NCBI GenBank assembly: GCA_023393525.1 | Contig: JAEWKZ010000013.1 | Coordinates: forward strand, 1-64,000 | Source: Pseudomonadota bacterium | GTDB lineage: Bacteria; Desulfobacterota; Desulfovibrionia; Desulfovibrionales; Desulfomicrobiaceae | DNA: 64,000 nucleotides | Direction: 5' to 3' | Shown: in pieces, positions 38,032 through 47,166 of the stretch | Numbering within the stretch: position 1 is the first letter of the stretch | How the letters are laid out: each line of letters starts with the position of its first letter | The notes under the pieces: model-generated | Databases searched by the model: none | What the model was told of the DNA's origin: nothing | Seen by the model: the letters and a program-made list of their open reading frames with translations, nothing else | Made by a program: the position numbers and the translations under genes

Positions 38032-39984
38032 CTAGATCTTGAACTGGCCGACAAGCCCCTTGAGCTGCTCGGCGAGTTTGGAAAGCTCCTCCGCGCTGGC
38101 CTGGACCTGAGCGCCTCCGGAACGGATATCGCCGGTTATGGCGTCAACGGCCGTGATGTCCTGGGCGATGTCCCGGGACACGCCGGACATCTCCGAGGAG
38201 CGCACCGAGGCATCCTGCACCCCGGTCGTGGCCTGCCCGATATTGGTGGCCACTTCGCGCGTGACGGCGGACTGTTCCTCGATGGCCGCGGCGATGGTGG
38301 TCACGATCTCGTTCACGTCGCCGATGACCTTCACGATCTGCCCGATGTCGCCCACGGCGCTGCCCGTGGCGCTCTGGATGCCGTTGATCTTGGTCCGGAT
38401 GTCGTTGGTGGCTTCGGCGGTCTTCAGGGCCAGTTCCTTGATCTCGTTGGCCACGACGGCGAAGCCGCGTCCCGCCTCTCCGGCCCTGGCCGCCTCGATG
38501 GTGGCATTCAAAGCCAGCAGGTTGGTCTGGGACGAGATGGCGGAAATCGTGTCCGTGACCTTTCCGATTTCCTGGGCCGAAACGCCCAGTTCGCGCAGCA
38601 CACCCGCAAAATTGTCGACCTGTCGCGCGGCGCTGTCTGTGGTTCCGCGAGCGCGCTCGGTGTTTCCGGCGATCTCGCCGATGGTGGAGGTCATTTCCTC
38701 GGTGGCGGCGGACACAGAGGCCAGATTGGTCGTGGTCTGCTCCATTCCGGCCGCGACGGAGGTGATGTTGGTGCTCATTTCCTCTGCGGCGGCGGCCACG
38801 GTGGAGGTCTTGGACGAAAGGGACTGCACGCTCTGCGTGGTCTGCTTGCTCACGGCGGAAAGCTCCGTGGCCGAGGAGGCCACGGTCTGGGCGTTACCGC
38901 TGATTTCGGCGATGATGCGCTGCAATTTTTCAACGAACGTATTGAAATACTGCGCCAACTGACCAACTTCATCCGTGCTTTCCACCGGAAGACGCTTGGT
39001 CAGATCGCCTTCACCCTCGGAAATATCCCTGAGGAGAAGCACGCAATTCTTCACCGGCAGCAAAATGGACCGGCTGATCACAAGGGCGATGACGATGCCC
39101 ACGACGAAAAAGCCCAGGGACGCCAGAGCGATCATCCAGCGCATCCGGTACACTTCGGTGAGCACATCGTCCTGCATGGCGCCCACGGCTATGGACCAGC
39201 CGGTGTTCTCGACGGGCGCAAAACCGAAAAAACGATCCTTGCCCATGAAGGGATATTGTTCAAAACCGATCTCACCCTTGGTCATGCGCTCGAACATGGC
39301 TCCCAGCGGAGCGTATTGAGAGTCCTTCTTGCCCTCTTCGATGAAATTGCGCTGATCCAGCACGTACTGCCGGTTTTCATGGGCGATGAGCACGCCCTTG
39401 TTGTCGATGATGTAGGAGTATCCGGCATCTCCGTACTTGATGTTGTCCGTGATTTCACTGAGCATGGTGGCGTCGAGACGGGCCAGGAGGACGGCCTTGA
39501 CGTCTCCGGCGAAGCCCTTGATGGGAGTGGCCAGAACGATGACCGGCGAGTTGGTGACCCGGCTGATGATGATGTTGGACAACACGGACTTTCCGGCCAT
39601 GGCCTCCTTGAAGTACGCCCGGTCGCTCAGATCCGCGGTGGTTCCGTCAGGGTACTTAGCCTGGCCGCTTGCATCGATGACGCCCATGCCCAGATATTTC
39701 ATCCGTTCTGTTTCACGTTCCAGGACCATCACTTGGCGGTCCCAGTTCATGGAGCGGACAACGTCCCGGTTGGCGATTCCTTCCAAACCCAGAATGTAAT
39801 AGTCCAGTTTGCTTCGAACCAGCCTGGCCCCATCCTGGGCCATGAGCAGGATATTCTCCTCCACCTGACGCAGCGAGGCGCTTTTGGCCCGGTCGTAGGC
39901 GATAAGACCGAGACCTGAGCAGACCAGGATCAACAGGAACAGGAAGCCGCCGATCAATTTCATGCGAATGGGGATGCTCTTCAT
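38032..39984 (-). CDS. Methyl-accepting chemotaxis protein with dCache sensor
   Basis: A 650-residue chemoreceptor: membrane helix at about 9-30, double-Cache periplasmic domain ([51 protein letters not shown]), second membrane helix near 283-305, HAMP and signalling domain with [23 protein letters not shown]. The dCache type often binds amino acids, amines or organic acids. Start ATG 39984 ([14 protein letters not shown]) with GGAG seven bases upstream; the longer frame is rejected. Confidence 0.92.
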   Translation of the reverse strand: MKSIPIRMKLIGGFLFLLILVCSGLGLIAYDRAKSASLRQVEENILLMAQDGARLVRSKLDYYILGLEGIANRDVVRSMNWDRQVMVLERETERMKYLGMGVIDASGQAKYPDGTTADLSDRAYFKEAMAGKSVLSNIIISRVTNSPVIVLATPIKGFAGDVKAVLLARLDATMLSEITDNIKYGDAGYSYIIDNKGVLIAHENRQYVLDQRNFIEEGKKDSQYAPLGAMFERMTKGEIGFEQYPFMGKDRFFGFAPVENTGWSIAVGAMQDDVLTEVYRMRWMIALASLGFFVVGIVIALVISRSILLPVKNCVLLLRDISEGEGDLTKRLPVESTDEVGQLAQYFNTFVEKLQRIIAEISGNAQTVASSATELSAVSKQTTQSVQSLSSKTSTVAAAAEEMSTNITSVAAGMEQTTTNLASVSAATEEMTSTIGEIAGNTERARGTTDSAARQVDNFAGVLRELGVSAQEIGKVTDTISAISSQTNLLALNATIEAARAGEAGRGFAVVANEIKELALKTAEATNDIRTKINGIQSATGSAVGDIGQIVKVIGDVNEIVTTIAAAIEEQSAVTREVATNIGQATTGVQDASVRSSEMSGVSRDIAQDITAVDAITGDIRSGGAQVQASAEELSKLAEQLKGLVGQFKI

Positions 39985-40414
39985 CGTTTTCTCCGGACTG
40001 TTGAGGTTGCTCCAGGTGATCAAAACCACAGCGGAAATCCCGGACACTCTCCGCGCTCAAGGGAAGGCGGGCAGACCGCAGGCTCATGGCCGCAGTTTGA
40101 AAAAACTGCACGCTTGATCGTTAACTCAATACCGCAATAAAGAAAAGCTTCGCCGGGGCGGCCTAATCAAATCCCCTGCGAAACGCAAGATCCGCGCGGC
40201 GCGGAGGCTAACAGAGCTGTCATTTTTGGGACCGCGTCCACCCAAAGCTTGCGCTTCGCTTACGGTGCCTTTCGCTTCAGGCGGGCTTGGTGTAGATTCT
40301 GAGTTGACACGGCCACGAATTGAACAAAAGGGAAGCGTGGGCCTTCGCGCCGCCCGGAGGCCCGGGTTCGCGAAACAGGCGCGCATGACGACACTTTCCA
40401 TGGAGCATTCCCGC
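39985..40414. other. Divergent intergenic region (430 bases)
   Basis: Contains a GAAA-tetraloop hairpin GCAGTTT/AAACTGC at 40092-40109 and a possible sigma70 promoter, TTGATC (40114-40119), 17 bases, ATAAAG (40137-40142), facing the PLP-enzyme operon. The GC-rich part 40180-40400 has open frames but no convincing gene. Confidence 0.4.
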
Positions 40415-41575
40415 ATGACCGAAATTTTTTCAGCGACTTCCCCCCTTCCTTTGGAAAACCTGGACACTCCGTGCCTGCTCCTCGACCAGGCGCGCATGGA
40501 ACGCAACATCGCCCGCCTGCGCAGCCGCTTGCAGGCGGCGGAGGTCGCTTTCCGGCCGCACCTCAAGACAGCCAAATCATGGGAAGTGTCCCGGCGGATG
40601 ATGACCACGCCCCAGGGGCCGGCCACGGTCTCCACCCTGCGCGAGGCGGAGGAATTGACCACGCATGGCGTCAAAGACATCACCTACGCCGTCGGCATCT
40701 CCCCGGACAAGCTGGCGCGGGTGCAAAAGCTTCGCGCAGGCGGCACCGCCCTGACCATCCTGCTCGACAGCGTGGAACAGGCCGAGGCCGTGGCCAAGGC
40801 CTCGGACCCGAAAGACCCCATTCCCGTGCTCATCGAACTGGACTGCGACGGCCACCGCTCCGGCGTGAAACCCCAGGACGCCACGCTGCTGGCGGCCATC
40901 GCGCAGGCGCTGGCGCCACGGGCCAGCCTTGAGGGCGTGCTGACGCACGCGGGCGAAAGCTACGAGGCACGCGGAAGCGAGGCGCTGGCGGCCGCCGCCG
41001 AGCAGGAACGCGCCGCAGCCGTCATGGCCGCCGAAACCCTGCGCGCCAGGGGCTGGCCCTGCCCCGTGGTCAGCGTCGGCTCCACGCCCACCGCCTTTTC
41101 GGCGCAAAGCTACGCAGGGGTGACAGAGGTCCGCGCCGGTGTCTTTGTGTTCTTCGACCTGGTGCAGGCCGGGATCGGCGTCTGCACGCAGGACGACATC
41201 GCGCTGTCGGTGCTGACCACGGTCATCGGCCATCAGCGCGAAAAAGGCTGGACCATTGTCGACGCGGGCTGGACCGCCCTGTCCAGCGACCGGGGCACGG
41301 CGACCCAGGACGTGGACCAGGGCTACGGCCTGGTCTGCGACCTTGGGGGACGCCCGATGGCGGATCTCATCGTGAGCATCGTCAACCAGGAGCACGGCAT
41401 CGTGGCGGCGCGGCCCGGAGCCCCCCGCTCCGATCAGGAATTTCCCATCGGCACGCGGCTGCGCATTCTGCCCAGCCATGCCTGCGCCACGGCCACGCAA
41501 CACGACCGCTATCACGTCATCGGCATCGGCCAGAATGACGTGACCGCCGTCTGGCCGCGCTTCACCGGATGGTAA
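40415..41575 (+). CDS. DSD1-like PLP enzyme (D-serine dehydratase / D-threonine aldolase family)
   Basis: A 386-residue fold-III PLP enzyme acting on a D-amino acid. PLP lysine Lys51 in RPHLKTAKSWEV; substrate barrel blocks IELDCDGHRSGV and LTHAGESYEARG; near the C-terminus His355-x-Cys357 (PSHACATATQHD), the zinc-binding pair of D-serine dehydratases. So dehydration of D-serine, or aldol cleavage or dehydration of a related beta-hydroxy D-amino acid, is likely. Start ATG 40415 with GGAG nine bases before. It leads an operon with an ornithine-cyclodeaminase-like gene (21 bases on) and the acetyltransferase-deacetylase fusion, suggesting amino-acid or amine metabolism. Confidence 0.85.
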   Translation: MTEIFSATSPLPLENLDTPCLLLDQARMERNIARLRSRLQAAEVAFRPHLKTAKSWEVSRRMMTTPQGPATVSTLREAEELTTHGVKDITYAVGISPDKLARVQKLRAGGTALTILLDSVEQAEAVAKASDPKDPIPVLIELDCDGHRSGVKPQDATLLAAIAQALAPRASLEGVLTHAGESYEARGSEALAAAAEQERAAAVMAAETLRARGWPCPVVSVGSTPTAFSAQSYAGVTEVRAGVFVFFDLVQAGIGVCTQDDIALSVLTTVIGHQREKGWTIVDAGWTALSSDRGTATQDVDQGYGLVCDLGGRPMADLIVSIVNQEHGIVAARPGAPRSDQEFPIGTRLRILPSHACATATQHDRYHVIGIGQNDVTAVWPRFTGW

Positions 41576-41596
41576 ACAGCACCAGGGAGTATCGCC

Positions 41597-42556
41597 ATGC
41601 AGTTTGTAAGTGAGGATGTCGCATCCAGCGTCGTGTCCATGGCCGAGGCCATCGAGGTCATCGAAAGGATGTTTCGCGAATACGGCAGGGACGAGGCCGA
41701 AGTCTTTCCGGTGGCCCAGGGCCACGGCCCCGATGCCGGGACCTCATTCAGCATCAAGAGCGGGATGATCCGGACCAGCCGGACCGTGGGGCTCAAAGTC
41801 GGCAGCTACTGGCCGCAAAACCGCGTACGCGGACTGCCCGCCCACGCCTCGACCACCCTGCTGCTCGATCCGGACACGGGCTATCCCCGGGCCCTGGTGG
41901 CGGCCTCCCACCTGACCTGCCTGCGCACTGCGGCCTCGGACGCCGTGGCCGTGCGGCACCTCTCGCGCCCGGACAGCCGGACCCTGGCCCTGTTCGGCGC
42001 GGGCCATCAGGCCTGGTTCGAGCTGCTGGCCGTGCGCGAGGTCCGGCCCATCGAGACCGTGCTGGTCGCCAACCGCTCGCCCGAGGCCGCAGAGGCTTTC
42101 GCCCGGCGCATCCAGGCCGAGCTGGGACTTGAGGCCCGTTTCGCTGACAGCCGGGAAGCGGTGCAGGCCGCCGACATCATCGTCACGGTCACGGCCGCGC
42201 GCGAGGCGCTCTTCGAGGCCTCCCTGGTACGGCCGGGCACGCATGTCTCGGCCATGGGCGCGGACGCGCCGGGCAAGCAGGAACTCGACCCGGCTCTCAT
42301 GCCCAAAGCGACCCTGTTCGCCGATGTGGTCCGGCAGTCCCTTGGCATCGGGGAATACGAGGCGGCGCACAAGGCCGGCCTGGTGGACGCGCAAAACGTC
42401 ACCGCCATCGGCGCGGTGCTGAACGGCGCGCCCGGACGCACATCACCGCGGCAGATCACCGTGTACGACAGCTCGGGCATGGCCCTGCAGGACATGGCCA
42501 TCTGTTCCCTGGCGCTGGCCAAGGCGGAAGAGGCCGGGCTGGTGCGTTCGGTCTGA
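41597..42556 (+). CDS. Ornithine cyclodeaminase / mu-crystallin family protein
   Basis: A 319-residue NAD(P)-dependent enzyme of the OCD family, which includes ornithine cyclodeaminase, alanine dehydrogenase and imino-acid or opine-type reductases. Family blocks: SFSIKSGMIRTSRTVGLKVGSY, TGYPRALVAASHLTCLRTAA, Rossmann LALFGAGHQAWFELLAV, and VSAMGADAPGKQELDP with the catalytic Asp. GGGAG precedes ATG 41597. Close spacing on both sides (21 and 33 bases) makes it the middle gene of a three-gene operon. The true substrate is uncertain. Confidence 0.88.
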   Translation: MQFVSEDVASSVVSMAEAIEVIERMFREYGRDEAEVFPVAQGHGPDAGTSFSIKSGMIRTSRTVGLKVGSYWPQNRVRGLPAHASTTLLLDPDTGYPRALVAASHLTCLRTAASDAVAVRHLSRPDSRTLALFGAGHQAWFELLAVREVRPIETVLVANRSPEAAEAFARRIQAELGLEARFADSREAVQAADIIVTVTAAREALFEASLVRPGTHVSAMGADAPGKQELDPALMPKATLFADVVRQSLGIGEYEAAHKAGLVDAQNVTAIGAVLNGAPGRTSPRQITVYDSSGMALQDMAICSLALAKAEEAGLVRSV

Positions 42557-42589
42557 AACGGCTCCATAACAATCGGCAGGACAAAAATC

Positions 42590-44338
42590 ATGTTCCGCAT
42601 CCGCCCCATCTACGACACCACAATCCCTGTCGACAGCCTTTGCGTGGAGCAGGTCCAGACCATTCTGGCCGAACGCTTCCCGCTCATCGCCCCGGAAGAG
42701 GTGGCCGATCTGCCCGCCACGCTCAAGAACCCGCTGGCCAAGGGCTACCGGACCATTCTCTTCGTGGCCGAAGGGCAACGCCGGACCGTGCAGGGCTTTG
42801 CCCTGCTCTGCCATTTCTCGGACCTGCGCTTCTGCTACCTGGATTTTCTTTCGGTCAGCTTACGCCATGGCGGGGGCGGCGTGGGTTCGGCCCTGTACGA
42901 GAGGGTGCGGGAAGAAGCCCGGGCCCTGGGCGACACGGCCCTTTTCTTCGAATGCCTGCCCGACGATCCCCTGTTGTGCCGTGACGAGACCCTGCTGCGG
43001 GAAAACAAGGCCCGGCTGCGTTTTTACGAGCGCTACGGGGCGCGCCCCATCGTGGACACGGCCTACGAAACACCGCTTTCCGCCGCAGACGACTGCGCCC
43101 CCTACCTGGTGGCCGACCCTCTGGACAAGCCGTTTCAGCTGTCCAGGCCACGGGCCCGAAGCATCATCCGCGCCATTCTGGAACGAAAATACAAGGAGAA
43201 ATGCTCGCCCCAGTATGTGCGCATGGTCCTGGACTCGATCCCGCCGAGCCCCCTTGCCCTGCGCGCTCCGCTCTACCGGACGGAGACGGTCTTTGCGAAC
43301 AAGCCGGTCATCAGCGCCGATCGAAAGATCGCGCTGGTCTGCAACCACAATCACCGCATCCATCACATCCGCGAACGCGGCTATGTGGAAGCGCCGGTGC
43401 GCATCGACTCCATCCTCAGGGAGATAACGAAAACCGAACTGTTCGCACTCCGCGAGCCGCGTCATTTCGCGGAGCAGTACATAACGGCCGTGCACGACAA
43501 GAAATTCGTGACCTATCTGAAGCGGGTCTGCTCCACCCTGCCGGAAAACAAGTCCGTGTACCCCTACGTCTTTCCCATCAGAAACGCGGCCCGTCCGCCC
43601 AAGGAACTGGCGGTGCGCGCCGGATACTACTGCATCGACACCTTCACGCCTTTAAACGGCAACGCCTACGCCGCCGCGCGCGGAGCCGTGGATTGCGGCC
43701 TGACCGCCGCGCAGGAGGTGCTCGGCGGACGCCGCTTGGCCTACGCCCTGGTGCGCCCTCCCGGGCACCATGCCGAACACCGGGCTTTCGGCGGGTTCTG
43801 CTATTTCAACACCGCCGCCGTCGTCGCCCAGCACCTGAGCGCCCAGGGCCGCGTGGCCGTGCTCGATGTCGATTACCACCACGGCAACGGGACGCAGAAC
43901 ATCTTCTATGAGCGCGCCGATGTCCTGACCGTGTCCATCCACGGGCATCCCAGTTTCGCCTATCCATACTTCAGCGGGTTTCACGAGGAGACGGGCGAGG
44001 GGCCGGGCCTGGGCTTCAACCGCAACTACGCCCTGCCGGAGGAGATGGACGGGGAAGGCTACGCCGAAGTCTTACGCCGGGCCCTGGGATTCATCCGCGA
44101 TTTCGATCCGGCCTTTCTGGTGCTCTGCCTGGGGCTGGACCCGGCCAAAGGCGACCCCACGGGCACCTGGCGGCTGCAGGCCAAGGATTTCTTCCTGAAC
44201 GGCAAGCTGATCGGGGCGCTGGGCAAGCACACCGTGGTGGTGCAGGAAGGCGGATACCGCATCCGCTCCCTGGGCGTGAACGCGGGCAATTTCTTTCAGG
44301 GGCTTTTCGAAGGCTCCCGCCTCGCGCGCAGCAGATAA
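42590..44338 (+). CDS. GNAT acetyltransferase fused to HDAC-like amidohydrolase
   Basis: 582 residues. The N-terminal half (1-200) is a GNAT N-acetyltransferase with acetyl-CoA loop RHGGGGVG at 92-99. The C-terminal half (about 240-575) is a zinc deacetylase of the histone deacetylase/acetylpolyamine amidohydrolase family: GYYCIDTFTPLNGN, RPPGHHAEHRAFGGFCYFN with His393/His394, zinc ligands Asp428 and His430 (DVDYHHGNG) and Asp517 (LGLDPAKGDP), and catalytic Tyr556 in EGGY. All key deacetylase residues are present, so one chain can apparently add and remove acetyl groups. APAH-like sequence and the operon suggest an amine or diamino-acid substrate rather than protein; inference. Confidence 0.87.
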   Translation: MFRIRPIYDTTIPVDSLCVEQVQTILAERFPLIAPEEVADLPATLKNPLAKGYRTILFVAEGQRRTVQGFALLCHFSDLRFCYLDFLSVSLRHGGGGVGSALYERVREEARALGDTALFFECLPDDPLLCRDETLLRENKARLRFYERYGARPIVDTAYETPLSAADDCAPYLVADPLDKPFQLSRPRARSIIRAILERKYKEKCSPQYVRMVLDSIPPSPLALRAPLYRTETVFANKPVISADRKIALVCNHNHRIHHIRERGYVEAPVRIDSILREITKTELFALREPRHFAEQYITAVHDKKFVTYLKRVCSTLPENKSVYPYVFPIRNAARPPKELAVRAGYYCIDTFTPLNGNAYAAARGAVDCGLTAAQEVLGGRRLAYALVRPPGHHAEHRAFGGFCYFNTAAVVAQHLSAQGRVAVLDVDYHHGNGTQNIFYERADVLTVSIHGHPSFAYPYFSGFHEETGEGPGLGFNRNYALPEEMDGEGYAEVLRRALGFIRDFDPAFLVLCLGLDPAKGDPTGTWRLQAKDFFLNGKLIGALGKHTVVVQEGGYRIRSLGVNAGNFFQGLFEGSRLARSR

Positions 44339-44348
44339 GCTCCCGCTC

Positions 44349-45002
44349 TCAATCCAGAAAGCGCAACAGCTCCATGGGATGGGCCAGCGTCGCCGCCGCG
44401 CCGGACTCGAGCAGCTCGCTTTCGGGCCGGAAACCCCACAGCACCCCCACAGGATGCATCCCGGCATTGACGGCCGTGAACATGTCCACGTCCGTGTCGC
44501 CAAGATAGAGGATCTCATCCGGCCGCACGCCCAGATGGTCGATGACCTGCCGTGGTCCGGCCGGGTCGGGCTTGACCGGCACGCCCGGCGCCTGCCCCAC
44601 GGTCAGGGCGAAATCCCAACGCGACAGGAACTCCCGCATGCACAGCTCGGCAAAGGCCTGCGGCTTGTTGGTCAGCACGGCCATGGGGATCTTCCTGGCC
44701 GCGAGAGCGTCCAGGAGTTCCGGGATGCCCTCGTACAGACAGGTCCTGATCCGCCATCCGGCCTCGTATTCCCGCAAAAAAGCCTGTAGGCACCGGCTCT
44801 GCAAATCCTCATCCCGCTCATGCGCAGGCAGGGCGCGGGCCACGAGCTGCCCTGCCCCGCTGCCCACGAACCGGCGGTAGGCGTCCATGGGATGCGTCGC
44901 GAATCCGTGCTGTTCGAGCACCCGGTTCATGGCGTCGCCAAGGTCGGCCAGGGTGTCAAGCAAGGTTCCGTCCATGTCGAAAACCACAGCTTTGTATTTC
45001 AC
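44349..45002 (-). CDS. HAD-family phosphatase (phosphoglycolate-phosphatase type)
   Basis: A 217-residue HAD hydrolase: motif I VVFDMDGTLLDT, motif II AVLTNKPQ, motif III VKPDPAGP, motif IV YLGDTDVDM, with a C1 helical cap, most like Gph, which dephosphorylates 2-phosphoglycolate. The start is taken as GTG 45002, seven bases after AAGGA; the longer frame to 45095 has no sensible N-terminus. Its stop lies ten bases from the convergent fusion gene. Confidence 0.85.
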   Translation of the reverse strand: MKYKAVVFDMDGTLLDTLADLGDAMNRVLEQHGFATHPMDAYRRFVGSGAGQLVARALPAHERDEDLQSRCLQAFLREYEAGWRIRTCLYEGIPELLDALAARKIPMAVLTNKPQAFAELCMREFLSRWDFALTVGQAPGVPVKPDPAGPRQVIDHLGVRPDEILYLGDTDVDMFTAVNAGMHPVGVLWGFRPESELLESGAAATLAHPMELLRFLD

Positions 45003-45135
45003 GATAAATTCCTTTTTACGTTGACACCGGCAGGCTGAACCCCGGCGACGGATTTGAGCGCCTTTCGACGCGATGGATAGGAAGAGCCGATGCACGGTGG
45101 TTTGAAAAAATTAATTAGACAAGTCAAATTTTTCC

Positions 45136-45166
45136 TTGACGCACGGCACAAATAGGAATAATTCCT
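45136..45166 (+). promoter_or_regulatory. Promoter of the peroxiredoxin gene with overlapping palindrome
   Basis: TTGACG (45136-45141) is a good -35; a -10 near 45158-45164 overlaps the perfect 13-base palindrome AGGAATAATTCCT (45154-45166). A repressor bound there would block the promoter. PerR/Fur-type control of peroxidases is common, but the motif is not their standard box. Confidence 0.45.
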
Positions 45167-45218
45167 GATTTCAACAACTCACCATAATCGTATTCATAAT
45201 ACTCACAAGGAGCATGCA

Positions 45219-45818
45219 ATGAGCGTTCTCGTCACCAAACAAGCACCCGATTTCACCGCCCCGGCCGTCAAGCCTTCCGGCAGCATCGAAGACTTCACCC
45301 TCTCTTCCCTGCGCGGCAAATACGTGGTCCTTTTCTTCTGGCCTCTGGACTTCACCTTTGTCTGCCCCACGGAAATCATCGCCCATGATCGCCGCCTGCA
45401 GGAATTCCGCGATCGCGGCGTGGAAGTGGTCGGCGTGTCCATCGACTCCCAGTTCACCCATTTCGCCTGGCGCTCCACCCCTGTGGACCAGGGCGGGATC
45501 GGGCCTGTGGGCTTCCGCATGGTCGCCGACGTCAAACACGACATCGCCAAGGCCTACGGCATCGAACATCCGGAAGCCGGAGTGGCCCTGCGCGCGTCCT
45601 TCCTCATCGACCGCGAGGGCGTTGTCCAGCACCAGGTGGTCAACAATCTTCCCCTGGGGCGCAATGTGGACGAAATGCTGCGACTGGTCGACGCCTTGCA
45701 GTTCACGGAAGAACACGGAGAAGTCTGCCCGGCTGGATGGCAGAAAGGCGACACTGGCATGAAACCCGATGCGGGCGGAGTGGCCGATTTCCTGTCCCGG
45801 AATGCCGAAAAACTCTAA
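45219..45818 (+). CDS. 2-Cys peroxiredoxin (AhpC/TSA)
   Basis: A 199-residue cytoplasmic peroxidase reducing H2O2 and organic hydroperoxides. Peroxidatic Cys49 in FTFVCPTE, catalytic Arg in the WRSTP block, resolving Cys170 in HGEVCPAGW: a typical 2-Cys enzyme needing thioredoxin or AhpF. No reductase is adjacent; trxA lies about 6 kb away on the other strand. AAGGAG precedes the ATG; a strong terminator follows. Confidence 0.94.
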   Translation: MSVLVTKQAPDFTAPAVKPSGSIEDFTLSSLRGKYVVLFFWPLDFTFVCPTEIIAHDRRLQEFRDRGVEVVGVSIDSQFTHFAWRSTPVDQGGIGPVGFRMVADVKHDIAKAYGIEHPEAGVALRASFLIDREGVVQHQVVNNLPLGRNVDEMLRLVDALQFTEEHGEVCPAGWQKGDTGMKPDAGGVADFLSRNAEKL

Positions 45819-45839
45819 ACTTTCGGCGCGATGAACAAA

Positions 45840-45877
45840 GGGGCTGTCTGGATTCTTTCCGGACAGCCCCTTTTTTT
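45840..45877 (+). terminator. Terminator of the peroxiredoxin gene
   Basis: GGGGCTGTC (45840-45848) pairs with GACAGCCCC (45862-45870), then seven Ts. Confidence 0.93.
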
Positions 45878-46023
45878 GCGTACGGACAAAAATCCTGCTA
45901 GGGTGCTTAAAAATTCCTGCTCATCCGTCTTCGCAGAGACGGAAACACTTTTTTGGGCGATGCGCCTGAAGCACAGCGCAACCGGCCGCAACGCCCGCCA
46001 GCGTGAGGACAAAGGAAGATTTC

Positions 46024-47166
46024 ATGGAAAAATGCAGTCATGGCCAATCCTCGCTCCTAATCACCGCGATCCTCGTCATGCTCCTTCTCATCGTCGGGCC
46101 TGCGGCGTCCGAGGAATTCTCATCCAAACACCACCGTTTCCGCGTCACGGTCATTGCCGGAGGCCTCGAACATCCCTGGTCCCTGGCCTTTCTGCCAGGC
46201 GGCGACATCCTGGTCAGCGAGCGCCCGGGACGGCTGCGCATCATCCGCGACGGAGCACTGCTGGACTCGCCCGTCGCAGGACTGCCCCGGATCAGGGCAA
46301 GGGGCCAGGGCGGACTGCTCGATCTTCTGCCCCACCCCGGATTCGCCCGCAACCGTATCCTGTTCTTCAGCTACTCGGCGGACCACGGCGCCGGGGTGAC
46401 CACGCATGTGGCCAGGGCCAGGCTTGAGAATGACACGCTCAAAGACGTGGAAGTGCTCTTCCGGGCCGAACCGGCCTCGGCGGGGCGGGTCCACTTCGGG
46501 TCCAGGCTGGCCCTTGATCGTCAGGGACGCCTCTACATCAGCGTCGGTGACCGAGGCCAGATGCAACGCGCGCAGAAACTCGACGACCATGCCGGTAAAA
46601 TTCTGCGCATTCACGAGGACGGACGCATTCCCCAGGACAATCCCTTTGTCGGTCACGAAAATGCCTGGACGGAAATATACAGCTACGGGCACCGCAATCC
46701 CCAAGGCTTGACCGTGCATCCCCAGACCGGCGAAATTTGGGCTCACGAGCACGGCCCCAGGGGCGGGGACGAGATCAACATCATCCGTCCCGGCGTCAAT
46801 TACGGCTGGCCGGTGGTCACCCTGGGCATCGACTACACCGGCTTCGCCATCGGCGACGGGCTGAGGCACATGCCGGGCATGGAAGACCCTGTTCACCAGT
46901 GGACTCCGTCCATAGCGCCCTCGGGCATGGCATTCTACACCGCTGACGCCTTCCCGGCCTGGAAAGGGAACCTTTTCGTCGGCGCCTTGTCCCACCGCCA
47001 TCTGCTCCGACTGGAGCTGTCCGGGCAAACCGTGACTGGGGAAGAACGCCTGCTGGAGACGAAAGGATTGCGCATCCGCGATGTGCGCGTCGGCCCCGAA
47101 GGCGGCGTCTGGCTGCTCACCGACCACGACCCCGGCCAGGTGCTGCGCCTGGACCCGTTGGATTAG
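46024..47166 (+). CDS. PQQ-dependent aldose sugar dehydrogenase (YliI/Asd type)
   Basis: A 380-residue secreted six-bladed beta-propeller of the soluble glucose dehydrogenase family. Signal peptide in residues 10-34; then [48 protein letters not shown] and [13 protein letters not shown], the conserved PQQ- and calcium-binding blocks. It would oxidise aldoses in the periplasm. PQQ synthesis genes are not in this window, and such enzymes are unusual in strict anaerobes, so it may use imported PQQ or have another role. Its stop overlaps the convergent chemoreceptor gene by four bases. Confidence 0.85.
   Translation: MEKCSHGQSSLLITAILVMLLLIVGPAASEEFSSKHHRFRVTVIAGGLEHPWSLAFLPGGDILVSERPGRLRIIRDGALLDSPVAGLPRIRARGQGGLLDLLPHPGFARNRILFFSYSADHGAGVTTHVARARLENDTLKDVEVLFRAEPASAGRVHFGSRLALDRQGRLYISVGDRGQMQRAQKLDDHAGKILRIHEDGRIPQDNPFVGHENAWTEIYSYGHRNPQGLTVHPQTGEIWAHEHGPRGGDEINIIRPGVNYGWPVVTLGIDYTGFAIGDGLRHMPGMEDPVHQWTPSIAPSGMAFYTADAFPAWKGNLFVGALSHRHLLRLELSGQTVTGEERLLETKGLRIRDVRVGPEGGVWLLTDHDPGQVLRLDPLD

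Noticed and set aside
40180..40400. GC-rich open frames upstream of the DSD1-like gene, including an in-frame extension
   Set aside because: The family N-terminus starts at the ATG with a ribosome site at 40415; upstream codons look non-coding.
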